Source: a virus
IMG/VR virus record: IMGVR_UViG_3300032313_000664
Location: 1-64,000 of that record
DNA length: 64,000 nucleotides
Reading direction: 5' to 3' (one strand)
Shown here: in pieces, positions 1 to 5,338 of the stretch
Numbering within the stretch: position 1 is the stretch's first letter
How the letters are laid out: the number at the start of each line of letters is the position of its first letter
Program-made: the position numbers and the translations under genes
Notes under the pieces: generated by a model
Seen by the model: only the letters and a program-made list of their open reading frames with translations
Database searches by the model: none
What the model was told of the DNA's origin: nothing

Positions 1-35
1 AGTAGGCTTTCGATTGTGTATAGTTTGGTAGCCAT
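1..35 (-). CDS. 5' end of a leftward gene, cut by the window edge
   Basis: Only the first 11 codons (MATKLYTIESL) are inside the window. The ATG at 35 is preceded on the minus strand by GAAGG, a good Shine-Dalgarno sequence, and by a TATAAT box about 36 bases upstream. The product cannot be identified from so little sequence. Confidence 0.6.
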   Translation of the reverse strand, partial: MATKLYTIESL

Positions 36-70
36 TGGCAGACCTTCTTTCGTTTGTTGTTATGTATGGA

Positions 71-76
71 ATTATA
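71..76 (-). promoter_or_regulatory. -10 box (TATAAT) of the leftmost gene
   Basis: A perfect TATAAT on the minus strand lies 36 bases before the ATG at 35. No good -35 hexamer is visible at 16-18 bases. A CRP-like palindrome sits about 84 bases upstream of the predicted start site, so activator dependence is plausible. Confidence 0.5.
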
Positions 77-140
77 CACGAACCCACTGACATTTTCACA
101 TTACTAGCCAGTAAATCCAAATACTGAGACGCTCAAGTCG

Positions 141-156
141 TGTGATAAGCATCACA
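141..156. promoter_or_regulatory. CRP/GlxR-type palindrome
   Basis: The sequence TGTGA-TAAGCA-TCACA matches the TGTGA-N6-TCACA consensus of the CRP/FNR family, including actinobacterial Crp and GlxR, at every consensus position. It lies in non-coding DNA upstream of the leftward promoter at 71-76. The palindrome is seen directly; regulation by a host CRP-family protein is inferred. Confidence 0.5.
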
Positions 157-161
157 CCGAA

Positions 162-194
162 ATGTCCGTTTTGTCTGTCAAATCGACACGCCGT
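162..194. repeat. Repeat unit with core GTCAAATCGACA, first copy plus inverted partner
   Basis: TGTCAAATCGACACGCCGT at 176-194 recurs exactly at 272-290. Just before it, ATGTCCGTTTTGTC (162-175) is a near inverted copy of the related repeat at 1626-1642. The unit may be an operator or a replication-protein binding site. The rest of 36-304 holds no gene I can support. Confidence 0.6.
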
Positions 195-271
195 AAATTT
201 CAGGGTTTTTTATAACAAATCCGTAACGACACGCCCGACGCCGCCACCTCTTGTGGGCGCAGCTGCCGATT

Positions 272-290
272 TGTCAAATCGACACGCCGT
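272..290. repeat. Second exact copy of the 19-base repeat
   Basis: Identical to 176-194 and in the same orientation, 96 bases apart. The shorter core CGACACGCC also appears at 227-235, and CGACACGCCGT at 1157-1167. Confidence 0.7.
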
Positions 291-304
291 TTATTTATTG
301 TGAG

Positions 305-505
305 TTATGTCTCATCTTCTAATTCTGCTAAATAATCTTGGTGTTCTACTAAACCAATCGCAAACGCAACGGGATCGCAACACTCTAAGATTTCGGCGGG
401 AGTAAAAGTTGAGTAACCGATTTTTACAGTTGGATAAATGTCATTTAGTAAATCAATAAAACTTTCTTTGATTTCTAAATCTTTTTCAAATTGTGATTTA
501 TTCAT
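305..505 (-). CDS. Small acidic protein of unknown function (66 aa)
   Basis: Last gene of the leftward micro-gene operon. The minus strand shows GGGGGA five bases before the ATG, a strong ribosome binding site. The protein is acidic at its end (LAELEDET), probably mostly helical, with a Cys-Cys pair near the middle and no membrane segment. It overlaps the end of the upstream membrane micro-gene by 8 bases, so translation is probably coupled. I do not recognise a family. Confidence 0.75.
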   Translation of the reverse strand: MNKSQFEKDLEIKESFIDLLNDIYPTVKIGYSTFTPAEILECCDPVAFAIGLVEHQDYLAELEDET

Positions 506-611
506 TTAGTCCCCCGTTTTTTATGTCTTTGATTACGGCGATTAGTAGCGGAATAGTTACTCCCGCTAATAGTAATTGGACGGCGGTAGTTAGTAGGCGA
601 TTAGTAGTCAT
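498..611 (-). CDS. Membrane micro-protein (37 aa)
   Basis: Reads MTTNRLLTTAVQLLLAGVTI and continues to ...KNGGLNE. One hydrophobic stretch (about residues 9-26) predicts a single membrane helix with a short polar tail. The ATG at 611 overlaps the upstream stop as TAATG, and its end contains the start of the next gene. Such tight packing supports a real gene despite its size. Function is unknown; a small membrane effector or holin-like protein is possible. Confidence 0.55.
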   Translation of the reverse strand: MTTNRLLTTAVQLLLAGVTIPLLIAVIKDIKNGGLNE

Positions 612-766
612 TACTTATTCTTCTTTCTCTTATAAATCTTATAAGCGATTAGTGCTAGGGCGGTGATAATAATAGTGTGCCAAGGTAGATAGATAGACCC
701 TAGAAAACTATCTAACTCAAATCCGTATTCGCTAGTTATGTATAAATCAAATCCGTTAGGTATCAT
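611..766 (-). CDS. Membrane micro-protein with basic tail (51 aa)
   Basis: Starts MIPNGFDLYITSEYG. A C-terminal hydrophobic helix (about residues 29-43) is followed by a lysine-rich end (KIYKRKKNK), which predicts a tail anchored in the membrane with a positive cytoplasmic end. It is coupled by TAATG on both sides. I do not recognise a family. Confidence 0.55.
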   Translation of the reverse strand: MIPNGFDLYITSEYGFELDSFLGSIYLPWHTIIITALALIAYKIYKRKKNK

Positions 767-939
767 TATTCGTATGCCTCCCAATCTAGTGTTAGTGATT
801 TAGATAGTTCATCTTCATCATAATCGGTAGCGCCTATTTCTAAGCCCTCTGCTAGTGCCTTGTTATAGGCTTCTTCTTCATCTAGATAGACATAAGCGTC
901 TGCTATATCCGCTTGGATAGTATCCCATTTAGTCATCAT
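766..939 (-). CDS. Small acidic protein (57 aa)
   Basis: Starts MMTKWDTIQADIADAYVYL. Highly acidic and probably helical, with a run of Asp and Glu near residues 40-46. The first ATG (939) is chosen because it overlaps the upstream stop as TAATG. It is the fourth-last gene of the operon. Function is unknown; small acidic phage proteins are often inhibitors or DNA mimics, but nothing here proves that. Confidence 0.55.
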   Translation of the reverse strand: MMTKWDTIQADIADAYVYLDEEEAYNKALAEGLEIGATDYDEDELSKSLTLDWEAYE

Positions 940-1091
940 TACTTTACCTCTACTTCTCTAATGTTATAAGTGAAACCCTTACCGAGTTTATTTAGTTCAG
1001 CGATTACCGCTAAGATTTCTTCAGGCTTACTAGCCTTTTGATTTACGGCTAATAGTTGAGAGCCTTGCCATAGTGTATAAGTGATAGTCAT
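939..1091 (-). CDS. Small soluble protein (50 aa)
   Basis: Starts MTITYTLWQGSQLLAVNQ. The minus strand has GAAAGAAGAA before the ATG at 1091, a usable ribosome binding site. The pattern of a beta strand, a helix (EEILAVIAELNKLGKG) and a final strand suggests a small alpha/beta fold. Its stop overlaps the next ATG. No family recognised. Confidence 0.55.
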   Translation of the reverse strand: MTITYTLWQGSQLLAVNQKASKPEEILAVIAELNKLGKGFTYNIREVEVK

Positions 1092-1166
1092 TATCTGTTC
1101 TTCTTTCGTTAGTAGTTATAGTAGGAATTGTAGCGCATAGCGCCGACATTGTATAGCGACACGCCG

Positions 1167-1271
1167 TTAGGCGTTAGTGTGATTATGGTCACACACGGAC
1201 TCGATTTCGTGTCCGAACTCCTCTACGAGTTCCTCGTAGATTTCGTCCATATAATCAAGATAATCGTTCAT
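1167..1271 (-). CDS. Acidic micro-protein with His/Cys end (34 aa)
   Basis: Starts MNDYLDYMDEIYEELVEEFG and ends with a short Cys and His-rich tail (VCDHNHTNA) that could bind a metal. GGGAG precedes the ATG at 1271. The DNA for the His-rich tail also forms a perfect CRP-type palindrome (1178-1193). No family recognised. Confidence 0.45.
   Translation of the reverse strand: MNDYLDYMDEIYEELVEEFGHEIESVCDHNHTNA
1178..1193. promoter_or_regulatory. Second CRP/GlxR-type palindrome
   Basis: TGTGA-TTATGG-TCACA, another full match to TGTGA-N6-TCACA. It lies inside the 3' end of the 34-codon gene and about 77 bases upstream of a -10-like TATAAC (1115-1120, minus strand) that could serve the genes from 1091 leftward. 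Confidence 0.4.
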
Positions 1272-1275
1272 TAGA

Positions 1276-1464
1276 TTACTCCCAACTTCTAGTAGTGGCA
1301 ATTACTACACGCTTGCTAGGCTTGTAGTTAGGTAACTCGGTTAGAGTTACTGTATCTATAACTCTAGTCTGTGAGACTAGGTCTAGATACTCGTTAGCGT
1401 ATTCCTCGCTAGGAACTAGGAGGGTAGTAGAGCCTAAGCCTACTGTGTATTTTAGTGAAAACAT
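1276..1464 (-). CDS. Small protein of unknown function (62 aa), first gene of the left operon
   Basis: Starts MFSLKYTVGLGSTTLLVPSE; predicted alternating strands and one helix, soluble. A strong ribosome binding site (AAAGGAAAA) precedes the ATG. The 5' leader contains an 8-bp hairpin (1482-1500) next to the binding site, and a TATACT -10 lies at 1510-1515. It heads the leftward micro-gene operon that runs to 305. No family recognised. Confidence 0.65.
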   Translation of the reverse strand: MFSLKYTVGLGSTTLLVPSEEYANEYLDLVSQTRVIDTVTLTELPNYKPSKRVVIATTRSWE

Positions 1465-1481
1465 TTTGTTTTCCTTTCTTT

Positions 1482-1500
1482 ATCAAGAACCTTTCTTGAT
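1482..1500 (-). promoter_or_regulatory. Leader hairpin before the left operon
   Basis: ATCAAGAA and TTCTTGAT pair over a 3-base loop, just upstream of the ribosome binding site of the 62-codon gene. No T-run follows, so it is more likely an mRNA-stabilising or translation-control hairpin than a terminator. Confidence 0.4.
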
Positions 1501-1509
1501 TTTCTTTAT

Positions 1510-1538
1510 AGTATAACTCTAGCAGGGGGGTCTGACAT
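1510..1538 (-). promoter_or_regulatory. Leftward promoter of the micro-gene operon
   Basis: On the minus strand ATGTCA (1538-1533), 17 bases and TATACT (1515-1510). The -35 matches 4 of 6 positions. A degenerate CRP-like site (AGTGT-N6-TCACA, 1586-1601) lies about 90 bases upstream of the predicted start. Confidence 0.5.
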
Positions 1539-1553
1539 TTATCAAGTCGCAAC

Positions 1554-1642
1554 TCGGTCAAATCGGACATTTTAGAAAAGTAATTAGTGTTTTACATCAC
1601 ATTTAGCCTATTTATGGGCGCACTATCGGACAAATCGGACAT
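1554..1642. repeat. Pair of 17-base direct repeats in the divergent control region
   Basis: TCGGTCAAATCGGACAT (1554-1570) and TCGGACAAATCGGACAT (1626-1642) differ at one base and are spaced by 72 bases. They share the CAAATCG-ACA core with the repeats at 176 and 272. They lie between the leftward and rightward promoters, where a repressor operator would be expected. The rest of 1465-1773 holds no gene. Confidence 0.6.
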
Positions 1643-1706
1643 CCCCAAAGGGGTGTATCGTACAAATTAAAAATATATTAACATTTTGTCAAAATTGAAA
1701 AAGCTA

Positions 1707-1736
1707 TTGACTTTCGAAAAAACTAAATGTTATACT
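1707..1736 (+). promoter_or_regulatory. Strong rightward promoter
   Basis: TTGACT (1707-1712), 18 bases, TATACT (1731-1736): one of the best -35/-10 pairs in the window. It faces the small-gene run that starts at 1774. The transcript leader would begin with a G-run (1749-1754). Confidence 0.75.
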
Positions 1737-1773
1737 TGGGAAGGTTTCGGGGGGTTACACTAAGGAACTCAAT

Positions 1774-1884
1774 ATGCCAAGTAATTCTTGGAAGTTGGAT
1801 CCAGACTCTCCTCTATCTTTCCAAAAAGATTTTTTAAATTTGGGGGGTAGGGGGGGTTTGCTAAAAAATCTAATTTCCAAGTAA
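1774..1884 (+). CDS. Micro-protein after the rightward promoter (36 aa)
   Basis: Starts MPSNSWKLDPDSPLSFQKDF and ends in a glycine-rich, basic segment encoded by two G-runs. AAGGA lies 8 bases before the ATG and a strong promoter lies 38 bases before it. No homologue recognised. The stretch 1885-2008 after it is very AT-rich with a GCAATAG tandem pair and no gene. Confidence 0.4.
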   Translation: MPSNSWKLDPDSPLSFQKDFLNLGGRGGLLKNLISK

Positions 1885-1996
1885 TCAATTAAAAGCAAAT
1901 ACAAATATATAATATATATAAGCAATAGGCAATAGCCAAAAAATATTTTATTAACATTTGAATATATCTAATATTGCAGTTGACTAGAATATATAG

Positions 1997-2002
1997 TACA
2001 AT
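1997..2002 (+). promoter_or_regulatory. -10 box of a leaderless gene (TACAAT)
   Basis: TACAAT ends 6 bases before the ATG at 2009, so the transcript should start at or next to the start codon. No Shine-Dalgarno sequence is possible at that spacing. The -35 region is weak. Confidence 0.5.
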
Positions 2003-2008
2003 AGAGAT

Positions 2009-2119
2009 ATGAAATGCAACTTCTGCGATAATGAAAAATACGTCCAACGATTAAATTCGAGGGGGGCACTAGAGAACTTCTGTGTCGAATGCATTTCCAA
2101 ATTAAGGGTGGTATACTAA
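2009..2119 (+). CDS. Zinc-ribbon micro-protein (36 aa)
   Basis: Starts MKCNFCDNEKY. Two CxxC knuckles (Cys3/Cys6 and Cys25/Cys28) with a basic stretch between them form a minimal zinc ribbon. Such proteins usually bind nucleic acid or modulate a larger enzyme such as RNA polymerase; the actual role is unknown. The gene appears leaderless (TACAAT six bases upstream). Its last codons contain the -10 box of the next gene. Confidence 0.6.
   Translation: MKCNFCDNEKYVQRLNSRGALENFCVECISKLRVVY
2112..2117 (+). promoter_or_regulatory. -10 box of a leaderless gene (TATACT)
   Basis: GGTATACT followed by 6 bases and the ATG at 2124, the same geometry as the preceding gene. The box overlaps the last codons and stop of that gene. 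Confidence 0.55.
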
Positions 2120-2123
2120 GATC

Positions 2124-2291
2124 ATGAATAACATATCAACTAACCTAGCTCCATGTGATGTATGCAATTTATCACACTGGGGAGTAACAATGGATGATCA
2201 AGGAATCTTGTCTCCATACTGCACATATTGCTCTGGGGATTATGCCCATACTAAAGAAGCAAGAAATGCTGCAGAAGGTATCAATCCATAA
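2124..2291 (+). CDS. Second zinc-ribbon micro-protein (55 aa)
   Basis: Starts MNNISTNLAPCDVCNLSHWG. Two Cys pairs, CDVC (11 and 14) and CTYC (33 and 36), again form a zinc-ribbon pattern, followed by a helical C-terminus. It is adjacent to another zinc-ribbon gene and probably also leaderless. The pairs are spaced like treble-clef or ribbon folds; no specific family is recognised. Confidence 0.6.
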   Translation: MNNISTNLAPCDVCNLSHWGVTMDDQGILSPYCTYCSGDYAHTKEARNAAEGINP

Positions 2292-2314
2292 TATTATAGT
2301 CGACTAGGATTATT

Positions 2315-2458
2315 ATGCATGATCATGAAAATATTGTTCTAGCCACAGGTTCAGGAATAACTGAGATGCAGCTAATGTGGATTTTAATGGGAGCAATGGC
2401 TATTCACCATATTTGGATGTGGTGGAAGATGAAAAAGAAAAATTGTAACTGCAAGTGA
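2315..2458 (+). CDS. Membrane micro-protein with His/Met/Cys-rich ends (47 aa)
   Basis: Starts MHDHENIVLATGSGIT. One membrane helix (about residues 19-36, rich in Met, Trp and His) is followed by a basic CNC end (KKKNCNCK). AGGA lies 5-6 bases upstream of the ATG. It begins a run of four overlapping membrane micro-genes. The His, Met and Cys residues could bind metal, but this is speculation. Confidence 0.5.
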   Translation: MHDHENIVLATGSGITEMQLMWILMGAMAIHHIWMWWKMKKKNCNCK

Positions 2459-2532
2459 ACTGGTTACAAGCAACAATAATATTTGGACCTATATTGGTTC
2501 TATTAATAGCATTTTGGGATGATATAAAATGA
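2455..2532 (+). CDS. Membrane micro-protein (25 aa), GTG start
   Basis: Reads VNWLQATIIFGPILVLLIAF then WDDIK: nearly the whole chain is one membrane helix. The GTG overlaps the upstream TGA as GTGA and its own stop overlaps the next ATG as ATGA. Only the packing and the clean hydrophobic profile support it. Confidence 0.4.
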   Translation: MNWLQATIIFGPILVLLIAFWDDIK

Positions 2533-2675
2533 AGAAGATCTATGCTTTAATTGCGTTAACTGCGACAGCAGTCTTCTCAGGTCTAGCTTTGTCTAAATTT
2601 TTAAATTGGGCGGGAAAGCAAGAAGATATCTTTGATTTTGACCTAAATGAAGATATAGACAATGAACAGTTCTAA
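2529..2675 (+). CDS. Small exported or membrane-anchored protein (48 aa)
   Basis: Starts MKKIYALIALTATAVFSGLA, a typical signal-like N-terminus (Lys-Lys then a hydrophobic core), followed by a very acidic C-terminal half (EDIFDFDLNEDIDNEQF). The acidic part would face outside if inserted with the usual topology. It could be a spanin-like or antiholin-like partner of the neighbouring micro-proteins; unproven. Confidence 0.5.
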   Translation: MKKIYALIALTATAVFSGLALSKFLNWAGKQEDIFDFDLNEDIDNEQF

Positions 2676-2742
2676 ATCATTCCTATGGTCATTGCTAATC
2701 ATCCTTGGTGCATACTACTCATTGGTGTATATAACTCTATAG
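2662..2742 (+). CDS. Membrane micro-protein (26 aa)
   Basis: Starts MNSSKSFLWSLLIILGAYYS; one membrane helix and almost nothing else. It overlaps the previous gene by 14 bases in another frame. It ends the rightward micro-gene run. The evidence is weak beyond position and hydrophobicity. Confidence 0.4.
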   Translation: MNSSKSFLWSLLIILGAYYSLVYITL

Positions 2743-2970
2743 GGTAAAATCCCTAGCTTTTTCTCTCCCGCCCTTTTAAGGGTTCAAGTATCGGAGATAC
2801 CAAATATGACCCAGTAGGGCTTTAGAGGCCTCATAGAGGCTGTTTAAGGCATATTCTGCAAATGATCACATATGGGAAAGAGGGTGTTCTATTTTCGGCG
2901 CACTTTTTTCGCACTTTTTGCACTATATGTCCATATTGCCCGTATTATATAAATACTATCTATAAAAAGA
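2743..2970. other. Non-coding stretch with several small hairpins
   Basis: No convincing gene. Small inverted repeats are visible: TAGGG/CCCTA (2740-2755) followed by a T-run, CCCTT/AAGGG (2771-2782), GTATC/GATAC near 2790 and direct copies of GCACTTTTT near 2900-2925. TTGGTG (2722-2727), 17 bases and TAAAAT (2745-2750) is promoter-like. A small non-coding RNA ending at the terminator is possible. Confidence 0.35.
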
Positions 2971-3008
2971 AAAAATCCCATTCAGAGGCGGATCCGAATG
3001 GGCTTTTC
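2971..3008. terminator. Bidirectional terminator between converging units
   Basis: CCCATTC (2977-2983) pairs with GAATGGG (2996-3002). On the minus strand the stem is followed by a run of six T, and on the plus strand by CTTTTCT. It lies between the rightward micro-genes and the leftward lysozyme operon, exactly where a shared terminator is expected. Confidence 0.8.
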
Positions 3009-3083
3009 TAGTGTATTACTACACATTATATAGGGAGACATGGTGGTGTCTCTAACCTACACATCTTTATTGTAGAATATGTT

Positions 3084-3395
3084 TTATTCTAAGTCAACTA
3101 CTTTCTCATCATTTTTTGATATGCTTTCTACAATGGCCTCAGCTGGAGGATAGCTAGTAATAAATCCATAAGGATCCTTGCTTGTCTCAGGATTGTTCCC
3201 CAGGTATTCAAGATACTCTGGAAGATTAGTAATTTCAGCCAAAAGAACCATAAGGTCTACGCATCTTTTATGGGTAAACATATGTGTAGTATGACACCTA
3301 TATGCTTCATCTACATTTGGGCAAACTTTAAGTATTTCCATAAGTCTAAAAACAATCTTATGGGCCATCTCCATTTGTTCTTGACTATAAGCCAT
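3084..3395 (-). CDS. Helical protein of unknown function (103 aa)
   Basis: Starts MAYSQEQMEMAHKIVFRLME. Mostly helical, soluble, with Cys and His scattered over the first half (CPNVDEAYRCHTTHMFTHKRC) that could hold a metal. Last gene of the leftward lysozyme operon, overlapping the upstream gene by 11 bases, with the operon terminator about 80 bases downstream. Not recognised. Confidence 0.75.
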   Translation of the reverse strand: MAYSQEQMEMAHKIVFRLMEILKVCPNVDEAYRCHTTHMFTHKRCVDLMVLLAEITNLPEYLEYLGNNPETSKDPYGFITSYPPAEAIVESISKNDEKVVDLE

Positions 3396-3630
3396 CTACT
3401 TCATCCTTTATCTCAATTGGAGTATATGCAGGTTCAGGCCCAAGCAAGAATCCTTTTTCGTGATATCCAACCATCTTTGATGTTTCTTCCCCTCCGACAA
3501 TTTTGTCAGCAATTAAAGAAAGAAGATCGTATATTCTATGCAGCATAATGTAGGTAACCATTGGAAGGTTCTCTTCAATAGTTCCAGCATCAGATATTAT
3601 AGCCCCATCAGGCAATTGTGATTCATCCAT
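3385..3630 (-). CDS. Small protein of unknown function (81 aa)
   Basis: Starts MDESQLPDGAIISDAGTIEE. A central helix (about residues 24-45) is flanked by loops; acidic and soluble. Its ATG lies inside the end of the upstream Cys-rich gene, and its end overlaps the next gene, so it belongs to a tightly coupled operon. Not recognised. Confidence 0.75.
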   Translation of the reverse strand: MDESQLPDGAIISDAGTIEENLPMVTYIMLHRIYDLLSLIADKIVGGEETSKMVGYHEKGFLLGPEPAYTPIEIKDEVDGL

Positions 3631-3796
3631 TTTTATTTATCCCTCCATCAGTATTAGGGAAGATTACAGGCATCTTCCATTCGTATGTTTCAAATCCAGA
3701 AGACTCATATTGCATCTCTTCTGCCGCCGACGCACTTTCTGTTGCAATTTGTAGTCCTTGACCACAGCTACAATTTCCACATCCACATTCTGACAT
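3623..3796 (-). CDS. Cys-rich N-terminus micro-protein (57 aa)
   Basis: Starts MSECGCGNCSCGQGLQ: four Cys (4, 6, 9, 11) in a compact cluster that could bind zinc, iron-sulfur or copper. The rest is acidic and unstructured. The ATG overlaps the stop of the upstream 233-aa gene as TAATG and the stop overlaps the start of the 81-aa gene, strongly supporting a real gene. Not recognised. Confidence 0.65.
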   Translation of the reverse strand: MSECGCGNCSCGQGLQIATESASAAEEMQYESSGFETYEWKMPVIFPNTDGGINKNG

Positions 3797-4497
3797 TAGT
3801 TGTATTCCTTTCTGTTCCAGTATTTGTTTTTATACCAACCAATAATATGTTTTACCGACTCGCTACGTGCCAACTTTGCTTCAGACAAAAGATTAGTATT
3901 TCTTTCAAGTTTCCAAGGCTCTGATTTAATCGGTATAATTTGTGCAATAGGAGTGCCAGCTTTAATTATTCCTTCAAATCCCATTTGAAGAAGAAAAGGC
4001 ATTTTTCCACCATTCATTGGATAGTTTGCATCAACCACGCCAGACATTGTTCTAAATGGAAGATCATCTCTATTTAATGGATGAGTTATCAATAAGCTAT
4101 ATCCGTCTTCTACTTTTAGTATTTGTTTTGTGCTCCATGAAAAATGATTTGAGTGAAAGCCTTGAGGAATTGGTAATGTTGGCACCATTCCTTTGTCTCT
4201 TTCAATAACAAAATCTGTTTCTGTATAATCAGAGTCAAAAAAGTTCCAGCTTATTCTAGGGCCTCCTGGAGTTTGTTCAACAAGAAGATCTACAGGAGCT
4301 GGAATGTAATATCCAGTTAAAAAGGCATCCATAAAAGGAGCACAACTTTTTACTGTTATTGTAGATGGAGAAATGCTTAGCTTTCCTCCTGAAAACTTTT
4401 CTATTTTTTTAAACCAATCAGGAATTACATTTTTCATGTACCCTATTGGTTCAAATACTGGGTGATATAAATCGTATTCTAATTTTTTAGATTTCAT
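3796..4497 (-). CDS. Member 1 of a three-copy phage family of unknown function (233 aa)
   Basis: Paralogous to the genes at 17172 and 17818. All three share a start region with P(D/E)W-K spacing, a central CxPFxD/EAxxSGY-like motif (here SCAPFMDAFLTGYY), an SxxT/HPLNRDDLPF-like segment, PFLLQMGFEGIIKAGTPIAQ and IIPIKxExW. The fold looks mostly beta. From memory it resembles the DUF6065-type phage proteins, but I cannot confirm that. This copy sits in the lysozyme operon; the others lie behind a glycosyltransferase. A role acting on small molecules or surface sugars is only a guess. Confidence 0.75.
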   Translation of the reverse strand: MKSKKLEYDLYHPVFEPIGYMKNVIPDWFKKIEKFSGGKLSISPSTITVKSCAPFMDAFLTGYYIPAPVDLLVEQTPGGPRISWNFFDSDYTETDFVIERDKGMVPTLPIPQGFHSNHFSWSTKQILKVEDGYSLLITHPLNRDDLPFRTMSGVVDANYPMNGGKMPFLLQMGFEGIIKAGTPIAQIIPIKSEPWKLERNTNLLSEAKLARSESVKHIIGWYKNKYWNRKEYN

Positions 4498-4696
4498 TTT
4501 TAATCGCTTCTACTATTTTGCTGTAAACTTCTAATCCTATGTTGTTTCTATATTCACAAGACAAACAATATAAAAATATATTATTGTCTAAATCCATGTT
4601 AGATTGAAGAGAGCCCTGATCCATTGGACATTCAAGTCTAGGAACAAGGCCCTCTTCTGATAAGGCTATGTACTTAGATACATACTGTATCTGCAT
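4487..4696 (-). CDS. Small zinc-ribbon-like protein (69 aa)
   Basis: Starts MQIQYVSKYIALSEEGLVPR. The motifs CPMDQ (Cys23) and YCLSC (Cys44 and Cys47) look like a zinc ribbon with one unusual ligand. The C-terminus is a helix. It follows the lysozyme gene by 5 bases and overlaps the next gene by 11 bases. Exact role unknown. Confidence 0.65.
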   Translation of the reverse strand: MQIQYVSKYIALSEEGLVPRLECPMDQGSLQSNMDLDNNIFLYCLSCEYRNNIGLEVYSKIVEAIKNEI

Positions 4697-4701
4697 TTGA
4701 C

Positions 4702-5253
4702 CTACTTTTTCTGATCAGTCGGGAATTGCAATAGCCATTCCTGCGCTTTTGGGGTCATACCCTTCCAAGCTGACCAATCAATACCGCCATTGGTCATATA
4801 ATACGTTATCTCTGCGTTTGTTACTGGGTCGAATAACTCTCTGTTACTCTTTAGGTCGAATTTCTCAAGTCTTTCAGGACCAAGATTTCCGATCATGTTG
4901 ATCTGGAATATTCCGTAGGAACTATCTCCAGTATTCTTATTCCCGTTATATGCAAGCGGTCTTCCGTTAGATTCACGCTTTGCTATTGACCAGGCTTTCT
5001 TAAGGCCTGACCCTTCGAATCCTACAGTCTCAAGTAATAGTTTTAACTCTTTGTCTGTAAGCATCTCAGATGGCTTGTAAATCTCTTTACTAAAACTATC
5101 TAAGACTTCTTGCATTAATTGGGCTTCAGTTTTCACTAAAGGTTTTACTACTAAGGCATTTGCAGGCTGTACAGGAAACAAAAATAATGTTATCATTACT
5201 ATTGTAACCAGGTTATGAGCCAAATCACTTACCTGTTGTTTTATTTTCTCCAT
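4702..5253 (-). CDS. Secreted lysozyme-like / lytic transglycosylase (183 aa)
   Basis: The start at 5253 (MEKIKQQ) is chosen because AGGAGG lies 8 bases upstream; the ATG six bases earlier is too close, and a longer open frame to 5340 runs through the promoter. The N-terminus has a hydrophobic segment (about 13-29) ending in ANA (31-33), a probable signal peptide or anchor. Then comes a goose-lysozyme/SLT-like domain with the catalytic Glu94 in AKRESNG, followed by SSYGIFQINM (111-120). It should cut peptidoglycan, either as the endolysin or as an exported muralytic enzyme. Being first in a leftward operon away from the virion genes favours lysis. Confidence 0.85.
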   Translation of the reverse strand: MEKIKQQVSDLAHNLVTIVMITLFLFPVQPANALVVKPLVKTEAQLMQEVLDSFSKEIYKPSEMLTDKELKLLLETVGFEGSGLKKAWSIAKRESNGRPLAYNGNKNTGDSSYGIFQINMIGNLGPERLEKFDLKSNRELFDPVTNAEITYYMTNGGIDWSAWKGMTPKAQEWLLQFPTDQKK

Positions 5254-5286
5254 TGGCATTTCCTCCTCTAGAGATAACGAACTATA

Positions 5287-5316
5287 ATAATAACATTGAA
5301 TACCTAAGCCTGTCAA
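5287..5316 (-). promoter_or_regulatory. Leftward promoter of the lysozyme operon
   Basis: On the minus strand TTGACA (5316-5311), 18 bases and TATTAT (5292-5287), followed 34 bases later by the start codon at 5253. The -35 is a perfect consensus. Confidence 0.75.
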
Positions 5317-5338
5317 GCCAGTCAACCAGAAAGAAAAC

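Noticed and set aside
1774-1884. Slippery T TTT TTA sequence in the 36-codon gene
   Set aside because: A -1 shift there meets a stop codon after six codons, so a meaningful fusion is unlikely.
1885-2008. AT-rich stretch as a replication origin
   Set aside because: Very AT-rich with a tandem GCAATAG pair, but no iterons or replication gene beside it; evidence too thin to annotate.
2771-2800. GGTTCAAGTATC resembling a tRNA T-loop
   Set aside because: No cloverleaf, acceptor stem or anticodon arm can be built around it; it is better explained as a small hairpin GTATC/GATAC.
2862-3011. A 49-codon open frame with a CTICPYC motif
   Set aside because: It runs through the terminator hairpin, has no good ribosome binding site and its stop lies in the terminator arm. 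Not supported as a gene.
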